64,000 nucleotides of DNA, from NCBI GenBank assembly GCA_001465935.1, contig LNKV01000022.1:186001-250000 (forward strand). Reading direction: 5' to 3'. Below are positions 21,747-32,040 of this stretch, piece after piece. Source of the stretch: Clarireedia homoeocarpa. Lineage: Eukaryota; Ascomycota; Leotiomycetes; Helotiales; Rutstroemiaceae. The first letter of the stretch is position 1; every line of letters starts with the position of its first letter. Both the position numbers and the translations under genes were made by a program. A model generated the notes under the pieces. It had not been told where the DNA came from and did no database searches. It was given only the letters and a program-made list of their open reading frames with translations.

Positions 21747-23756
21747 TTAGACCTGCAGAGGAAGACTTGACCAGTCTTTGCGCCAATCCTTGCTCCCCTC
21801 TATACGGGGCCAAATACGGCGCAAAACTTGCTCTACTTCATCGGAATATTTTGCTTTTATGCCTCGCACCATATATTCTGTCACCCGCTGATCGCGGGCC
21901 TCTCGCGCTCTTTGGCCCAATTCCCTAACGTTAATGATATCTCCTTCATCTCGCGTGACTCGTTCAATCAACCAGGAGCGACTCAAATTATCGAGAAATT
22001 CTTGTATGAATGGCCGTCTGCCCATGCCGAATTGGCCGGCGCCGTAAGTCCACAATTTAAGAGTCTCTAGCTTTTGGCCTACTTTGTTCTGGCAGATGGT
22101 CTGCCAAATAGACCGAGCCAGTGTCTCGTCCACTGCGCAGTTCATCATGGCTTCTCGCACATGACCCTTTTTAAAAACTTCGTTTGTTCTCCAGTTTTCG
22201 CGATCGAATGTATCAAATGAAGGATCGTCTTCCAAATGGGGGTCTCGAGTGACTGACCAGTCCGAACAGTCCAATATAAGGAAGAGTGATCTCAAGCGTC
22301 CCATTCGGCCGAAGCTCTTATAGGTCTCGGCCTCGCGCGCATCCGATTTGGTACGTTTGATCGACACGGTTAGCTCCTCTAATACCGGACACTGAGCGTG
22401 AATTTGCGAAATATGCTCCTTTGTAAATGTCATAGGTATTTCTCGTCGCACTCGATCCCCAGAAAGAGAGTATTGACTCTCGAGCGGACGTAAACTCAGT
22501 TTTGTCAACGTCGGTCCGTGTCGATCTAGAATAGCGTTCAGCATCTTGGGCTCCAGTGGGCCGGACACCGAGAGCTGTTCGAGGGGCTCGAATGAAGTCA
22601 AAAGGGCATTAGCTCGAATGGCATAATTAGGATTATCTACTAGATTGTCGTCGCGGTCCAGACGAATTTGAAGTGTCTTCAACCGAGGGAACGAGAGGTT
22701 TTCAATGATCAATTCTGCCGCTTCATTATTCAACCCTATGCTCTCGCAATCGTAGCCTCCACCCAAAGTTAGATGTTGTAGGTGGCTGAAGTCTGTGTGC
22801 TTTGCCCAGTCGCGAAGCAACCCCGCGCAATTATAGTTCACACCCCCGAGAAGCGATAGGGAGGTCAGGGATCCGACAGACTGACCAGTAACAAAGCCTG
22901 GAAGGCCTCGCCACGACTCCCGCGGGCGACGGTCGTATCTCCATGAGCTTTCTGGGTAAATACTCACAATCACGACTTCCTTTAGATTGGGCGCAAGACC
23001 GGCAGCAAGTTCCATTATCGCCTCTTGGTTGAAATCGTCGTCGCCTTCTGAATCCCGCAAACCGCATCGAACCTTGACACTATAAAGACACGGAGAAGTA
23101 GCCAATGCTATCTCGTAAGAATAGGGTGCTCCCCATAGTAGTGTTCGGAAGCGAAATGTAAGGTGGTAGAGTTTACATTGGGGATGATAATCATGGAGGG
23201 CGTCCAAGAGGGTGGGCGGAAATTGATTCTGGCAGTCGTATATTAACTTCGCGAGATATGGCAGTAATTTGATCAAACAAACAACTGGCAGCCATGCCAG
23301 ATCCTCCTCAGAAGACTTTACAATAACAGGTTCGTCGTAAACGACATGCGGGTCACTATAACACACTACTTCTTCATCGCTCAAGATCTCGTCAACACCA
23401 GTCTCCTTGAACCAGATACAGCTGCTTATTGTACCGGACTTATACCCCTCAATCTTGGGTTTGACAGGTAATTGTAGATGTCCCTTGATACTGAGACAGT
23501 GGACGTGACGCATGGATTTAGTACGAGCGATGCTCGTGACAAGGGCATCAACGTCGCGCTTCAATGCCTCGCAATTGCTCACTTCGAGGCGGATATGGTA
23601 GAATGTTGATGGGATTGTGGCGTCATGACATCTTTTGCTTACCAATCCAAATGCAAAGAGACTTGGTCGATGCGAGTCGTTCAAGTAACCTGCTATCTGC
23701 TGTAAAATCTCAGGCGGGAGACTGTGTATGTTCAGCTTTGCAGAGTCGAACGCCAT
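21747..23756 (-). CDS. F-box protein with leucine-rich-like repeats
   Basis: Single exon. The start at 23756 gives 669 aa; an in-frame ATG at 23873 would add 39 residues, but the chosen one sits directly before the F-box. The F-box (about 9-50) reads IHSLPPEILQQIAGYLND, then LFAFGLVSKRCHDATIPSTF. Later segments carry irregular leucine-rich strands (FSHLQHLTLGGG, FPRLKTLQIRLD, PTLTKLSLRPLE, CPVLEELTVSI). F-box proteins of this kind recruit substrates to SCF ubiquitin ligases through Skp1. The substrate is unknown. Its last codons lie beside the 521-bp inverted-repeat element. Confidence 0.85.
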   Translation of the reverse strand: MAFDSAKLNIHSLPPEILQQIAGYLNDSHRPSLFAFGLVSKRCHDATIPSTFYHIRLEVSNCEALKRDVDALVTSIARTKSMRHVHCLSIKGHLQLPVKPKIEGYKSGTISSCIWFKETGVDEILSDEEVVCYSDPHVVYDEPVIVKSSEEDLAWLPVVCLIKLLPYLAKLIYDCQNQFPPTLLDALHDYHPQCKLYHLTFRFRTLLWGAPYSYEIALATSPCLYSVKVRCGLRDSEGDDDFNQEAIMELAAGLAPNLKEVVIVSIYPESSWRYDRRPRESWRGLPGFVTGQSVGSLTSLSLLGGVNYNCAGLLRDWAKHTDFSHLQHLTLGGGYDCESIGLNNEAAELIIENLSFPRLKTLQIRLDRDDNLVDNPNYAIRANALLTSFEPLEQLSVSGPLEPKMLNAILDRHGPTLTKLSLRPLESQYSLSGDRVRREIPMTFTKEHISQIHAQCPVLEELTVSIKRTKSDAREAETYKSFGRMGRLRSLFLILDCSDWSVTRDPHLEDDPSFDTFDRENWRTNEVFKKGHVREAMMNCAVDETLARSIWQTICQNKVGQKLETLKLWTYGAGQFGMGRRPFIQEFLDNLSRSWLIERVTRDEGDIINVRELGQRAREARDQRVTEYMVRGIKAKYSDEVEQVLRRIWPRIEGSKDWRKDWSSLPLQV

Positions 23757-24228
23757 GATTGCCACAGACAGTGTCATGAAGTGGTATGAAGTGGAATCAA
23801 TGGCACTGATACCCAGAGTTCGATTCGGAAAAAAGCAAAATGGGTTGTTAACTTGCGTACGTATTGGTAGCAAGCCCTTTTGAGGATATCGACTGCGGTA
23901 GGCACCAGCTGTGCGCTTAAAATAGAATTAGTGTTGTTGCGGGGCTCGCTTACACACAGTCCTGACCTTCAGGGTCTATAGCGGCTGACAGCATGCCCCT
24001 TCGGCTCTGCAGTTCTTACACAAAAACATGAAGACTGTTTTTATCTCACTATTTCCATGTTAAACTACAAGTACTTATCAGGGATCGAGTTAACAGCATA
24101 ATGAGAATATCAAATTGAGAATTATTAGCAGGCCTGCTTCATGTTTACCTTAATAACGTAGAGATTGAGTACATAGGTGGTGCAACTGTCTTAAAACAAT
24201 TACACCTCTCAACCTCACAACTTCCCTC
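23757..24228. other. Intergenic region
   Basis: Promoter side of the F-box gene and 3' flank of the GMC oxidoreductase gene. Nothing further seen. Confidence 0.4.
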
Positions 24229-26171
24229 TCACCTCCCTCGCCTAATATCCTCCGCAATCTTCTCCGCGACCATATACACCGAAGCCTGTGGATGTCCCGG
24301 CAACGCAAATGGAAAAATCGACGCATCCACCACCCTTAATCCCTCCACACCAAAAACCCTCGCTTTCGAATCCACCACCGCCCACATCGCTCCCTTCCTC
24401 CCCATCCCACACGTAGCACTCGCATGAAATTCGGGAAGCAAGTTCCCAACCAGATACGCCAAGATCTCCTCATCGGTCTGCACAGCCTCGCCGGGGATCA
24501 GTTCCTCTCCAATCGTTATAGAACGTCCGATATCTGAGTCCCAGATCTCACGCACACGCTTGAATATTGCGACCATGATCTCCCGATCCGCCGGATGGCT
24601 GAACCAGCCGAGGTCGATGACCGGTTGATCATGCATGCTCGCGCTCGCGATCGATACGTTGCCGCGCGAAAATGTCGAGATGAGCGCCCCGGCGATAACG
24701 CCTTGCGTGGTGCCGTTCTCAGCGCCGAGGCCTGCGCCGCGGTACTCTGCTTCAGGCCAGTCGTTGGGTAGAGCGTCTAGAAGGGAAATTGTGGCGTTGG
24801 ATAGGGATTTGCGGAGGTGGGAAGGCAGTTTCTCGAAAGTTAAGTACCCGGCTGAGGAGCTGTAGGGGCCGGCTGCGTCGGTGAAATATTGGTCGAGAGC
24901 TTTCTCGTTTGCGGCGGGGTCGGCGATTATACTGCCGGCGCTGAGGGTGCTGACTTGCTTCATGATGAAGAAGGAATTTGGGTCGGAGAGGTTCTTGCCG
25001 ACGCCGGGGAGATCAGATATCACGGGGATGTTGAGCGCTTCGAGTGTAGTGCGGGGTCCGATGCCTGTGGGAGCTCTTAGAGCTGCTGGATTCTGCAGGA
25101 AGCTGCCATAGATAATATCTTACCTGAAACCATGAGAAGCTGCGGGGAATGAAACACGCCTGCGGATAAGATCACTTCCTTGTTCGCTTGTATAGTATAT
25201 TCAACCCCGCCTGTGTTAATAACAACAGCCGTAGCTTTCCTTGGTGAACCCTCACTAAACAGAATCTTCATCGCTTGAGAATGAATGTGTATCATAATAT
25301 CCGTGCTCACAATCGCTTTATCCAAAAATGCCGTTTTCGAAGAAGAGCGAGTAGCATGTTTAGGATCAGTCGTAGAAGGCACCCATGCTCCATAACCCGC
25401 AAGCGATCCGCTGCTGAAGCCGACTGGACTCAGGGGTATCCCCAGCGATTGGGTCGCATGCGCCATCCAATTAATCGTCGGATCAACCCAGTTATTCCAG
25501 GATACTTGCAACGGACCCCCCTTTGAGCTGAAAACCGTTGGGTCGTAAATCACAGTCGCATTTGGTGTATTACGCTTCTTCAAATCTGGCGGCTTCAGGT
25601 GACACGACTTCTTGAAGTATGGGAGTAGGTTCTCAAAAGTGTAATTGTCGTCGCCTGCGATATCTGCCCATTTCTGGTACGCGCCGGCATTTGAACGATG
25701 GTATGCCAGTGCGTTGAGCGCGGAGGAGCCTCCGAGTGTTTTACCCCTTGCATAATGGTAACGTAGGTTTCCTACGTTGGGCTGAGGTATGGAGAATAAG
25801 TCCCAGTCGATGAGAGGTTGTCTGGGGCGGTCTTCTCCCGAATAAACTAGTGGCATGCGCACGGAGTTTAGGGGTACAACGCTGTAATTGCCGTTGTCTT
25901 CTTCGTAGTTGCCGCCTGCTTCTATGACGCCAACGGAGGCGAATTCTGCAAGTCGTGAAGCGACGACTAGGCCAGCGGTGCCGCCTCCGATTACTTAGTT
26001 TCTTTAGCTATGATGCATATTGGGGTGCAGGGAATGGGTGAACTTACTAACATAGTCATAAGTAGCATTGCCTGGAACCGCGAAAGCACTTGATTTAAAT
26101 CGTCGTTGAGCAGGAGACGCACCTACTATACTTGTGAGAAAAAGTAAGTTCAGAAGATTATCAAGATACAT
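24229..26171 (-). CDS. Secreted GMC (glucose-methanol-choline) oxidoreductase
   Basis: FAD-dependent alcohol/sugar oxidoreductase. Three exons (26171-26048, 25993-25124, 25064-24229) join in frame to 609 aa. A signal peptide is visible (MYLDNLLNLLFLTSIVGASP). The first intron interrupts the FAD-binding motif, which splices to YDYVIIGGGTAGLVVASRLA. GKTLGGSSALNALAYHR is GMC signature 1. The second intron falls inside GMC signature 2 (GVFHSPQLLMVSGIGP). The catalytic His pair is expected in HASATCGMG and GHPQAS, both present. It looks active and exported. The substrate (for example an aryl alcohol, sugar or secondary metabolite) cannot be decided from the motifs. It is the last intact gene before the AT-rich island. 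Confidence 0.9.
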
Positions 26172-27880
26172 TGTTAAAGTTTATGGAGGGACTTACAGCG
26201 AAACTAGAACCAGTTAAATACTGGTGACATACGCCGCATTTGATGGGTTGCCAGCCATATGTTCAGTGTTACATTTACCCCTCATCATGCATGTCAGCAA
26301 TTGTGACCGGTTCCACGATATATCAGAAATATATTAAGCTTATTTTCTGCAAGCCGATATATTGGGAGAATTTTATGATTTGCAATTATTGAAGTAGGGG
26401 TTTATTGGCAGGATATTCTATTGCTAATGTGTGGCGGCTCTGCGATTAGTATCATTGAACTGCACATGCTGAGTATCATTGGGATTGGTGGAAGTTTGTT
26501 CTGACCTAATAGCCACTAATTATAAATAAAATAGTAATCGATAATATAAGTATGAAGCACTAACCTTATGTCTAATTGCACATTCGGGAGATCGTGAGGT
26601 CTTCCTAGGAGCTGCTAACCTTAGTAACCTCATGATGAGAAGCGACAGCCCTCCTTCCACCCTCAGAGGCCATTGGATACCGATAGGGCTGTTAAACCCC
26701 TGCTGAAATGCGGGGTTGACACGTGGGTTAAAAGACCCCTATTAGACGGCGCGAGCCGAACGAACTCGAGTAGCAGGGTAAGCTTGGGCATGTTAGCTTT
26801 CGTGTGACTGCTGATGCTATTATAACACTTGTATAAAATTTAACTTACGCCTAGCACTGCGATAAAAGCGTGCAGCTGAGGCTCACTTGAAAGAGTTAGA
26901 GTATCAGACTACGCAGTCAACGATCGTAGAGACTGGCGAAAAATGCTGCACGAGTTGCAGCTTCAGGACCAAGCATTGTTCCTGAAGACCACATCTTAGT
27001 AGTATCACAATGATAAGGTCACATAAAATTTCGATTTTTACATGACAAGGATAACTCCCCGGTACCGGCCTTGGAGTTAGGTACACAAGCACGAAGTACG
27101 TGAAAATGAGATGAGTGTACCCCGCCGTGCCCGCATGAATGCTTTCAATTTCAGGAAGACCCTGGAGAGGCTCGGTCCTCGTGTATCTTGCCTTCTCGAT
27201 GGCCAATAATAATGGTATCGTATGACAATCCAAAGTGTTGCGCGAATATGCAAAAATACTGGCAAATGTACGTGAATTTCAAGCGAATGTGGTAAGGTTA
27301 GGAGCAAAGTAATGAAATAACGGATCAACCTGTAAGTGTTTGACCAATGAGCACATTCACCTCGGCGAACGCGAAATTAAAACATCTTGGTACAGTTAGT
27401 TCTATTGACGTCAAGACTGCACTTGGCCAAGTACTGCTGGTAATTGCTCAAAGATGGAAATTCTGTAACTTACGTATGTTGTAAATTCATGGAGACTCAT
27501 ACTCTTCCTTCCATGATAAAGGTTATTAGGCGGGTCAGGAATAGGATAGTATAAAATCAGTAGAAAGGGTATCAGCTGAGTGGTTGAAGCTCCTTGTTAG
27601 TCCGTTGTCTGTCTCTATTTTAGCTGATTCAAGGTTGACATATGGGAGTAGACAGAAATCTGTCGAAACCTTGTCGTTTCTACCAGATAACCTTTATTGA
27701 TGGCGGAGAGAGTATGCCCCACCGCAATTTCTCTTAAAGCCATGTTGAATACTTAAAGCTGCTCAAGGAGCTGTAGCCTTATCAATTCCACAATTGAGCA
27801 TTGTTCTTGATTTCACGGACACTGGCAAGTAACCATCCTTAAATTTGCCTCTCCTTATCTAACGAGTTAGCATAGCTAAT
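26172..27880. other. AT-rich gene-free region
   Basis: Left margin of the accessory island. Open frames at 26904-27328 are short and unconvincing. I see no paired terminal repeats that I can define. Confidence 0.4.
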
Positions 27881-29416
27881 ATGAGTATGACCACCAGAAA
27901 GACTAGTACTGATGCACGAGCACGTGGGAAGGGTGACTTCGTGAGAACCACGAAAAGAGCTTGCGAACGGACATCTCAATGATTTCGCACAGGAGCAAAA
28001 AACTGGGGGGTGGAAACCTAGAATAGACCCGAAGGTCGATTACTCGGGGCACTTTGAATTCGGCGGTTCGCTTGGAACGCTGGCTCTCATGATTGGTTTC
28101 CCTCTGCTCATGTATTACATGTGGATTGGTGCAACATACTACGATGGCCAGCTGCCTTTACCGCAAGGAGGTCAATCCTGGACCGACTTCGGCAAACACA
28201 TGTTTCAACTTGCCTACACCAGCGCTTTTCCGCATCCACGAGCCTGGAAAGTATACTGGGTATACTACATCTTCGAAGTTTCATGCTAGATTTTCATGTC
28301 CGGGTTTACATGTTATGGCAAGCCACTGCCCCACGAAGGTGTTAAGAAGCTCGAATACTACTGTTCAGCCTACACCAGCTTCTATTTCACTATCCTCGTA
28401 GCCGCCGTATTGCATACAACCGGCTTGTTTCGGCTTCAAACAATTCTGGATGAATTTGGCCCAATCATGTCGGTAGCCATCATTTCCGGATTTCTTATGA
28501 GCTTCTATGCCTATATTTCCGCTTTCGCTCGTGGAGCACAACACCGCATAACTGGTTATCCGATCTATGACTTTTTCATGGGAGCTGAGCTCAATCCCCG
28601 CCTTTTCGGCATTCTAGATTTCAAGATGTTCTATGAGGTCCGGATTCCCTGGTTTATTCTGTTCGGATTAAGTTGCGCAGCTGCCGCACGCCAGTACGAA
28701 CAATATGGCTACGTCTCTGGCGGAGTTCTGTTCCTTGTCATGGCTCACTTCATTTATGCCAATGCATGCGCTAAAGCCGAGTATTTGATCACTACAACTT
28801 GGGATGTGTATCAGGAAAAGATGGGGTTCATGCTGACCTTCTGGAACATGGCCGGTGTGCCTATGTCCTACTGTCACTGTACATTGTACCTCGCTAATCA
28901 CGATCCGTCTACATATGCATGGAACAAGTACGCGTTGATTGCATTAGTCATAGCCTACCTTTTTGTATACTGGGTATGGGACACGGCGAATGCCCAGAAA
29001 AACTCCTTCCGCATGATGGAGCGTGGCACATTTGCCAAGCGCACCACTTTCCCACAGCTTCCCTAGCAAGTGATTCACAATCCCAAAGCCATCGACACTG
29101 CCACCGGGGACAGAATTCTAGCATATGGATGGTACGGTCTGGCGCGCAAGGTCCACTACACTTGCGATGCTTTCTTTGCTACCTCATGGGGCCTCATAAC
29201 TGGCTTCAACAGCCCTTTCCCGTGGTTCTACTCAGTATTCTTCTTGGTCATGATAGCTCATCGTGCAAGGAGAGACATCAAAAAGTGCAGGGAAAAGTAC
29301 GGCGATGCCTGGAAGCAGTATGAAAAACAAGTGCCATACCTCTTCATTCCTGTAAGTTCCCTCGGTCTTGAGCCTCAACTAGATTCTTTCTAACTCATTA
29401 ACAGTACGTCATTTGA
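27881..29416 (+). pseudogene. ERG4: ERG4-like sterol C-24(28) reductase, decayed copy
   Basis: Homologous to ergosterol-pathway Erg4, a multi-pass ER reductase of the last step. Recognisable parts include GHFEFGGSLGTLALMIGFPL, YYDGQLPLPQGGQSW, YGKPLPHEGVKKLEYYCSA, YDFFMGAELNPR, WDVYQEKMGFMLTFWNMAGV, SYCHCTLYLANHDPS, YWVWDTANAQKNSFRMMERG, GWYGLARKVHYTCDAFFATS and the C-terminal VPYLFIP-YVI. The last intron (about 29351-29404) is still present with good splice ends, so this is a DNA duplicate and not a retrocopy. Damage: the ATG at 27881 is out of frame by one with the body, TAG codons lie in frame at 28287-28289 and 29064-29066 (the second replaces a Trp expected in the family), and no intron can remove them. 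An intact ERG4 is expected elsewhere in the genome. Confidence 0.88.
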
Positions 29417-32040
29417 TCTCAGTTGAGCAAACTTTCAGACGAATGCCAGCACTAGAGCAATCTTTAATCTTACACCATGTGGTTTTCATATATAGCCCGT
29501 AAGCAGTCATTTATCTTCAGACCATTCTTGAGCCTATTTATCTTGAGATAGTCCAATAAAGGTACTCTGTACGTCTAGAACACTTGCTGCTCTATAAGGA
29601 AATTTCCGTTGGCATCATAATTAGCAGGAAAATTTAGTTCACTAGCCCCTCCTCAACAAACTCTTGCAATGATGCCGAAAACTTTTTATAGATACTGAAT
29701 GACATGTGCTTCCCAATGCCATCACAAACCAATAGCGATGCTTGCTATAATTTTACGAATGATGAGCATCCATCATTTTCTAATCGCATATCAGAGCTGC
29801 TAAATGTAAATTAAGTGTAGTAGCGACTTCTTAAAGACTTGTTCTCCCCGAGAGGGGAACGCGTAATTTGGCGAGTGCCTTGGTTTTCTGCTAATACATA
29901 GATATGTTGCCATTCATCACTTAGATCATGGGAGTCAGTCGCTAATATCTGAGGCCGAATGGACTCGACACACGCTGTCACATTCAGAAAATATCATGGC
30001 TAAGTAAGCTCCCAGCGATGACGCCCATGAAAGCGCAGGCTATCTCTATTCCAGGTCCTAGGTAACCAACGGGTAATGGACCCCAAGTCGATAGTTATTG
30101 AGCTATCTGTTAGGCGGTGAGTTGGGTCACTGAGACACTGATCACTCACAAGGTTCCCATATGGGTTGGTAACCTACTCATAAGGCCCTTGGTGTAGCCT
30201 AATCACAACTACTCTCGTCCCCTCTTCGTTTTGAAGGTGAGTTAGTGGTCCAGATTTAGGCATGTAAGGAGGTATCATCTGAGTGGTCTAATCCTTTTTT
30301 TTTTCTGCTCCTCTTTCAATTCCACCAAATAATCTCTAAAACAGAGGGGCGGGGGACCGGGGGTGGAGGCGTGGGAGTACGGCAATCGATAATTTTTGAG
30401 TCGAGATAGACACGGGAGCTAACATAGGATTTGTTGCTGCAGGATCAAATCTGAAAATAACAGAACTCCTCACAAGCTACTTAAGTTATCTTCACTCATT
30501 ACCGAAGGAAGGAAAGAAAGCTCTCTGACTCTGGACCGATGGCGATCGCTGTTGTAAAAGATATTTGGCGGGGCCGTGGGCCAATATACCCCAGAATTAC
30601 TTGCTATGTTGCTTGAGCATTAGTCTCATGTTAGTCAAGTTTTGTAATTTTTACATCGTAGTGCATAGTTTCGAGATATTTAAACACGGCTATTCACCTA
30701 AGTGCCCTCACCAAAGACAAGATGGGGAAGTCACATGCATGGTACGTGCCAGAGCTTCAAGGAAGCTTTACGGCTCGCTTACGAAAGGCTTCGGGATGCT
30801 CAAAGGGTTAATCTTAAAAAGTCGGGGGAATATGGCAGGGCCGTATGCACGAAAGACTGAGCCCCGCAGTGCTTGTTTGATTATCAATACTAGTACTTCT
30901 CACACAACACGACCCCTAACTTCTTCCAGAACCGCAAACATCCCGTACGTTTATCCTCCTCCTTCTCTCCGACCCCGTATCCTCCTCTCCGACCCAATTC
31001 GGCTTCTCGGTCCATATCGATTTTCGCTGTTCAACCAATGTTCGTCGATTAGTACACTTATCTAAATTGGCAGGGTTAATTAGTAATTTACAGATGAGTC
31101 GAATTGTATCGAAGAGAGATCGGGTCAGGTATTTATATTGGACTATTTCTATGGATACTAATCTACGTGTGATATAACTCTACCTTTAATCCCAGTCTCC
31201 CTCCTCCTGCCTGGCAGATAGATGTTGTAGACATACAGTCGAGCAGCGTATCCCTTTCCTAAACAAGAAGTGGAGCCGTGCCAGATAGAAAGGCATTGTT
31301 GTGTATATACCAATATGTGCCTCTGCGCCTAGGATGATAAACGTGTATAGGGTATCTGTACTCTTTCAAATCGAGGAAACAGCAGTAATACCAGACTCCT
31401 CCTCACAACCCAGTAGTACACTCGCCATCCGACTGCTGCCAGTATAGAAAAGACATAGCCGGACAGCAGAGATGTAGAGGGATCGGTATATATCCTATAC
31501 CTCGTCTAACGCCTCCGCGATGTGGTATAGTACCGCTGTGCGGGGTGGAACGAACTAGGGCTGCGCGTAGGACGAACTGAGGCCGTTTTTCGCCCCACGT
31601 GGACCAATCCGCGCGCCGGATCTCGAGCGAACGGCGGCCGTTCGTCGCGGAATAGTAGATTAGGCTTCGAATGGAATTAATAATAAAAGTAGCTTGTGCT
31701 TGATTCAACTGTTCTACCTATTTTACAGTAGTAAAGGACTGCCTATATATAGTCTTTTGGGCTCCGCCACAGTGTTAGTTCCAGGTCTATATAAGCCTAT
31801 TCCTGAAAGCAATACCCTTCCTTCAGGTATCCGCCACTTCCTTTAGGCCTATTAGGCCTGTAGTCTCCAACAAAGGCTCTCTCTGAAGGTGAACAGATTC
31901 GGCGCGATAAACGTTCATAGGTAGTAGTGTAAAACATGAATTGTTTCCTTTATGCCTATAGTGCGTTGTATACTAGCTATATATACTCCTATTGGTATTT
32001 CACTATTATATTAAAGTTCGCAAATACGTTACCTCCCAGA
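29417..32040. other. AT-rich gene-free region between the ERG4 relic and the NLR gene
   Basis: The longest open frames (30565-31065 on + and 31403-31708 on -) lack any family motif and have odd composition. A patch near 31750-31870 has repeated AGGCCTATTAGGCC-like short palindromes. No gene supported. Confidence 0.4.

Noticed and set aside
28287..29066. Reassignment or programmed readthrough of TAG in the ERG4-like gene
   Set aside because: The copy also has a frameshift near its start, and intact genes here use normal stops including TAG (M28 peptidase, VPS35). Pseudogene decay is simpler.
30565..31065. A 166-codon open frame in the island
   Set aside because: No domain, odd composition and no support from splice signals or neighbours.
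31403..31708. A 101-codon open frame on the minus strand left of the NLR gene
   Set aside because: No similarity to any family I know; probably chance in unique DNA.
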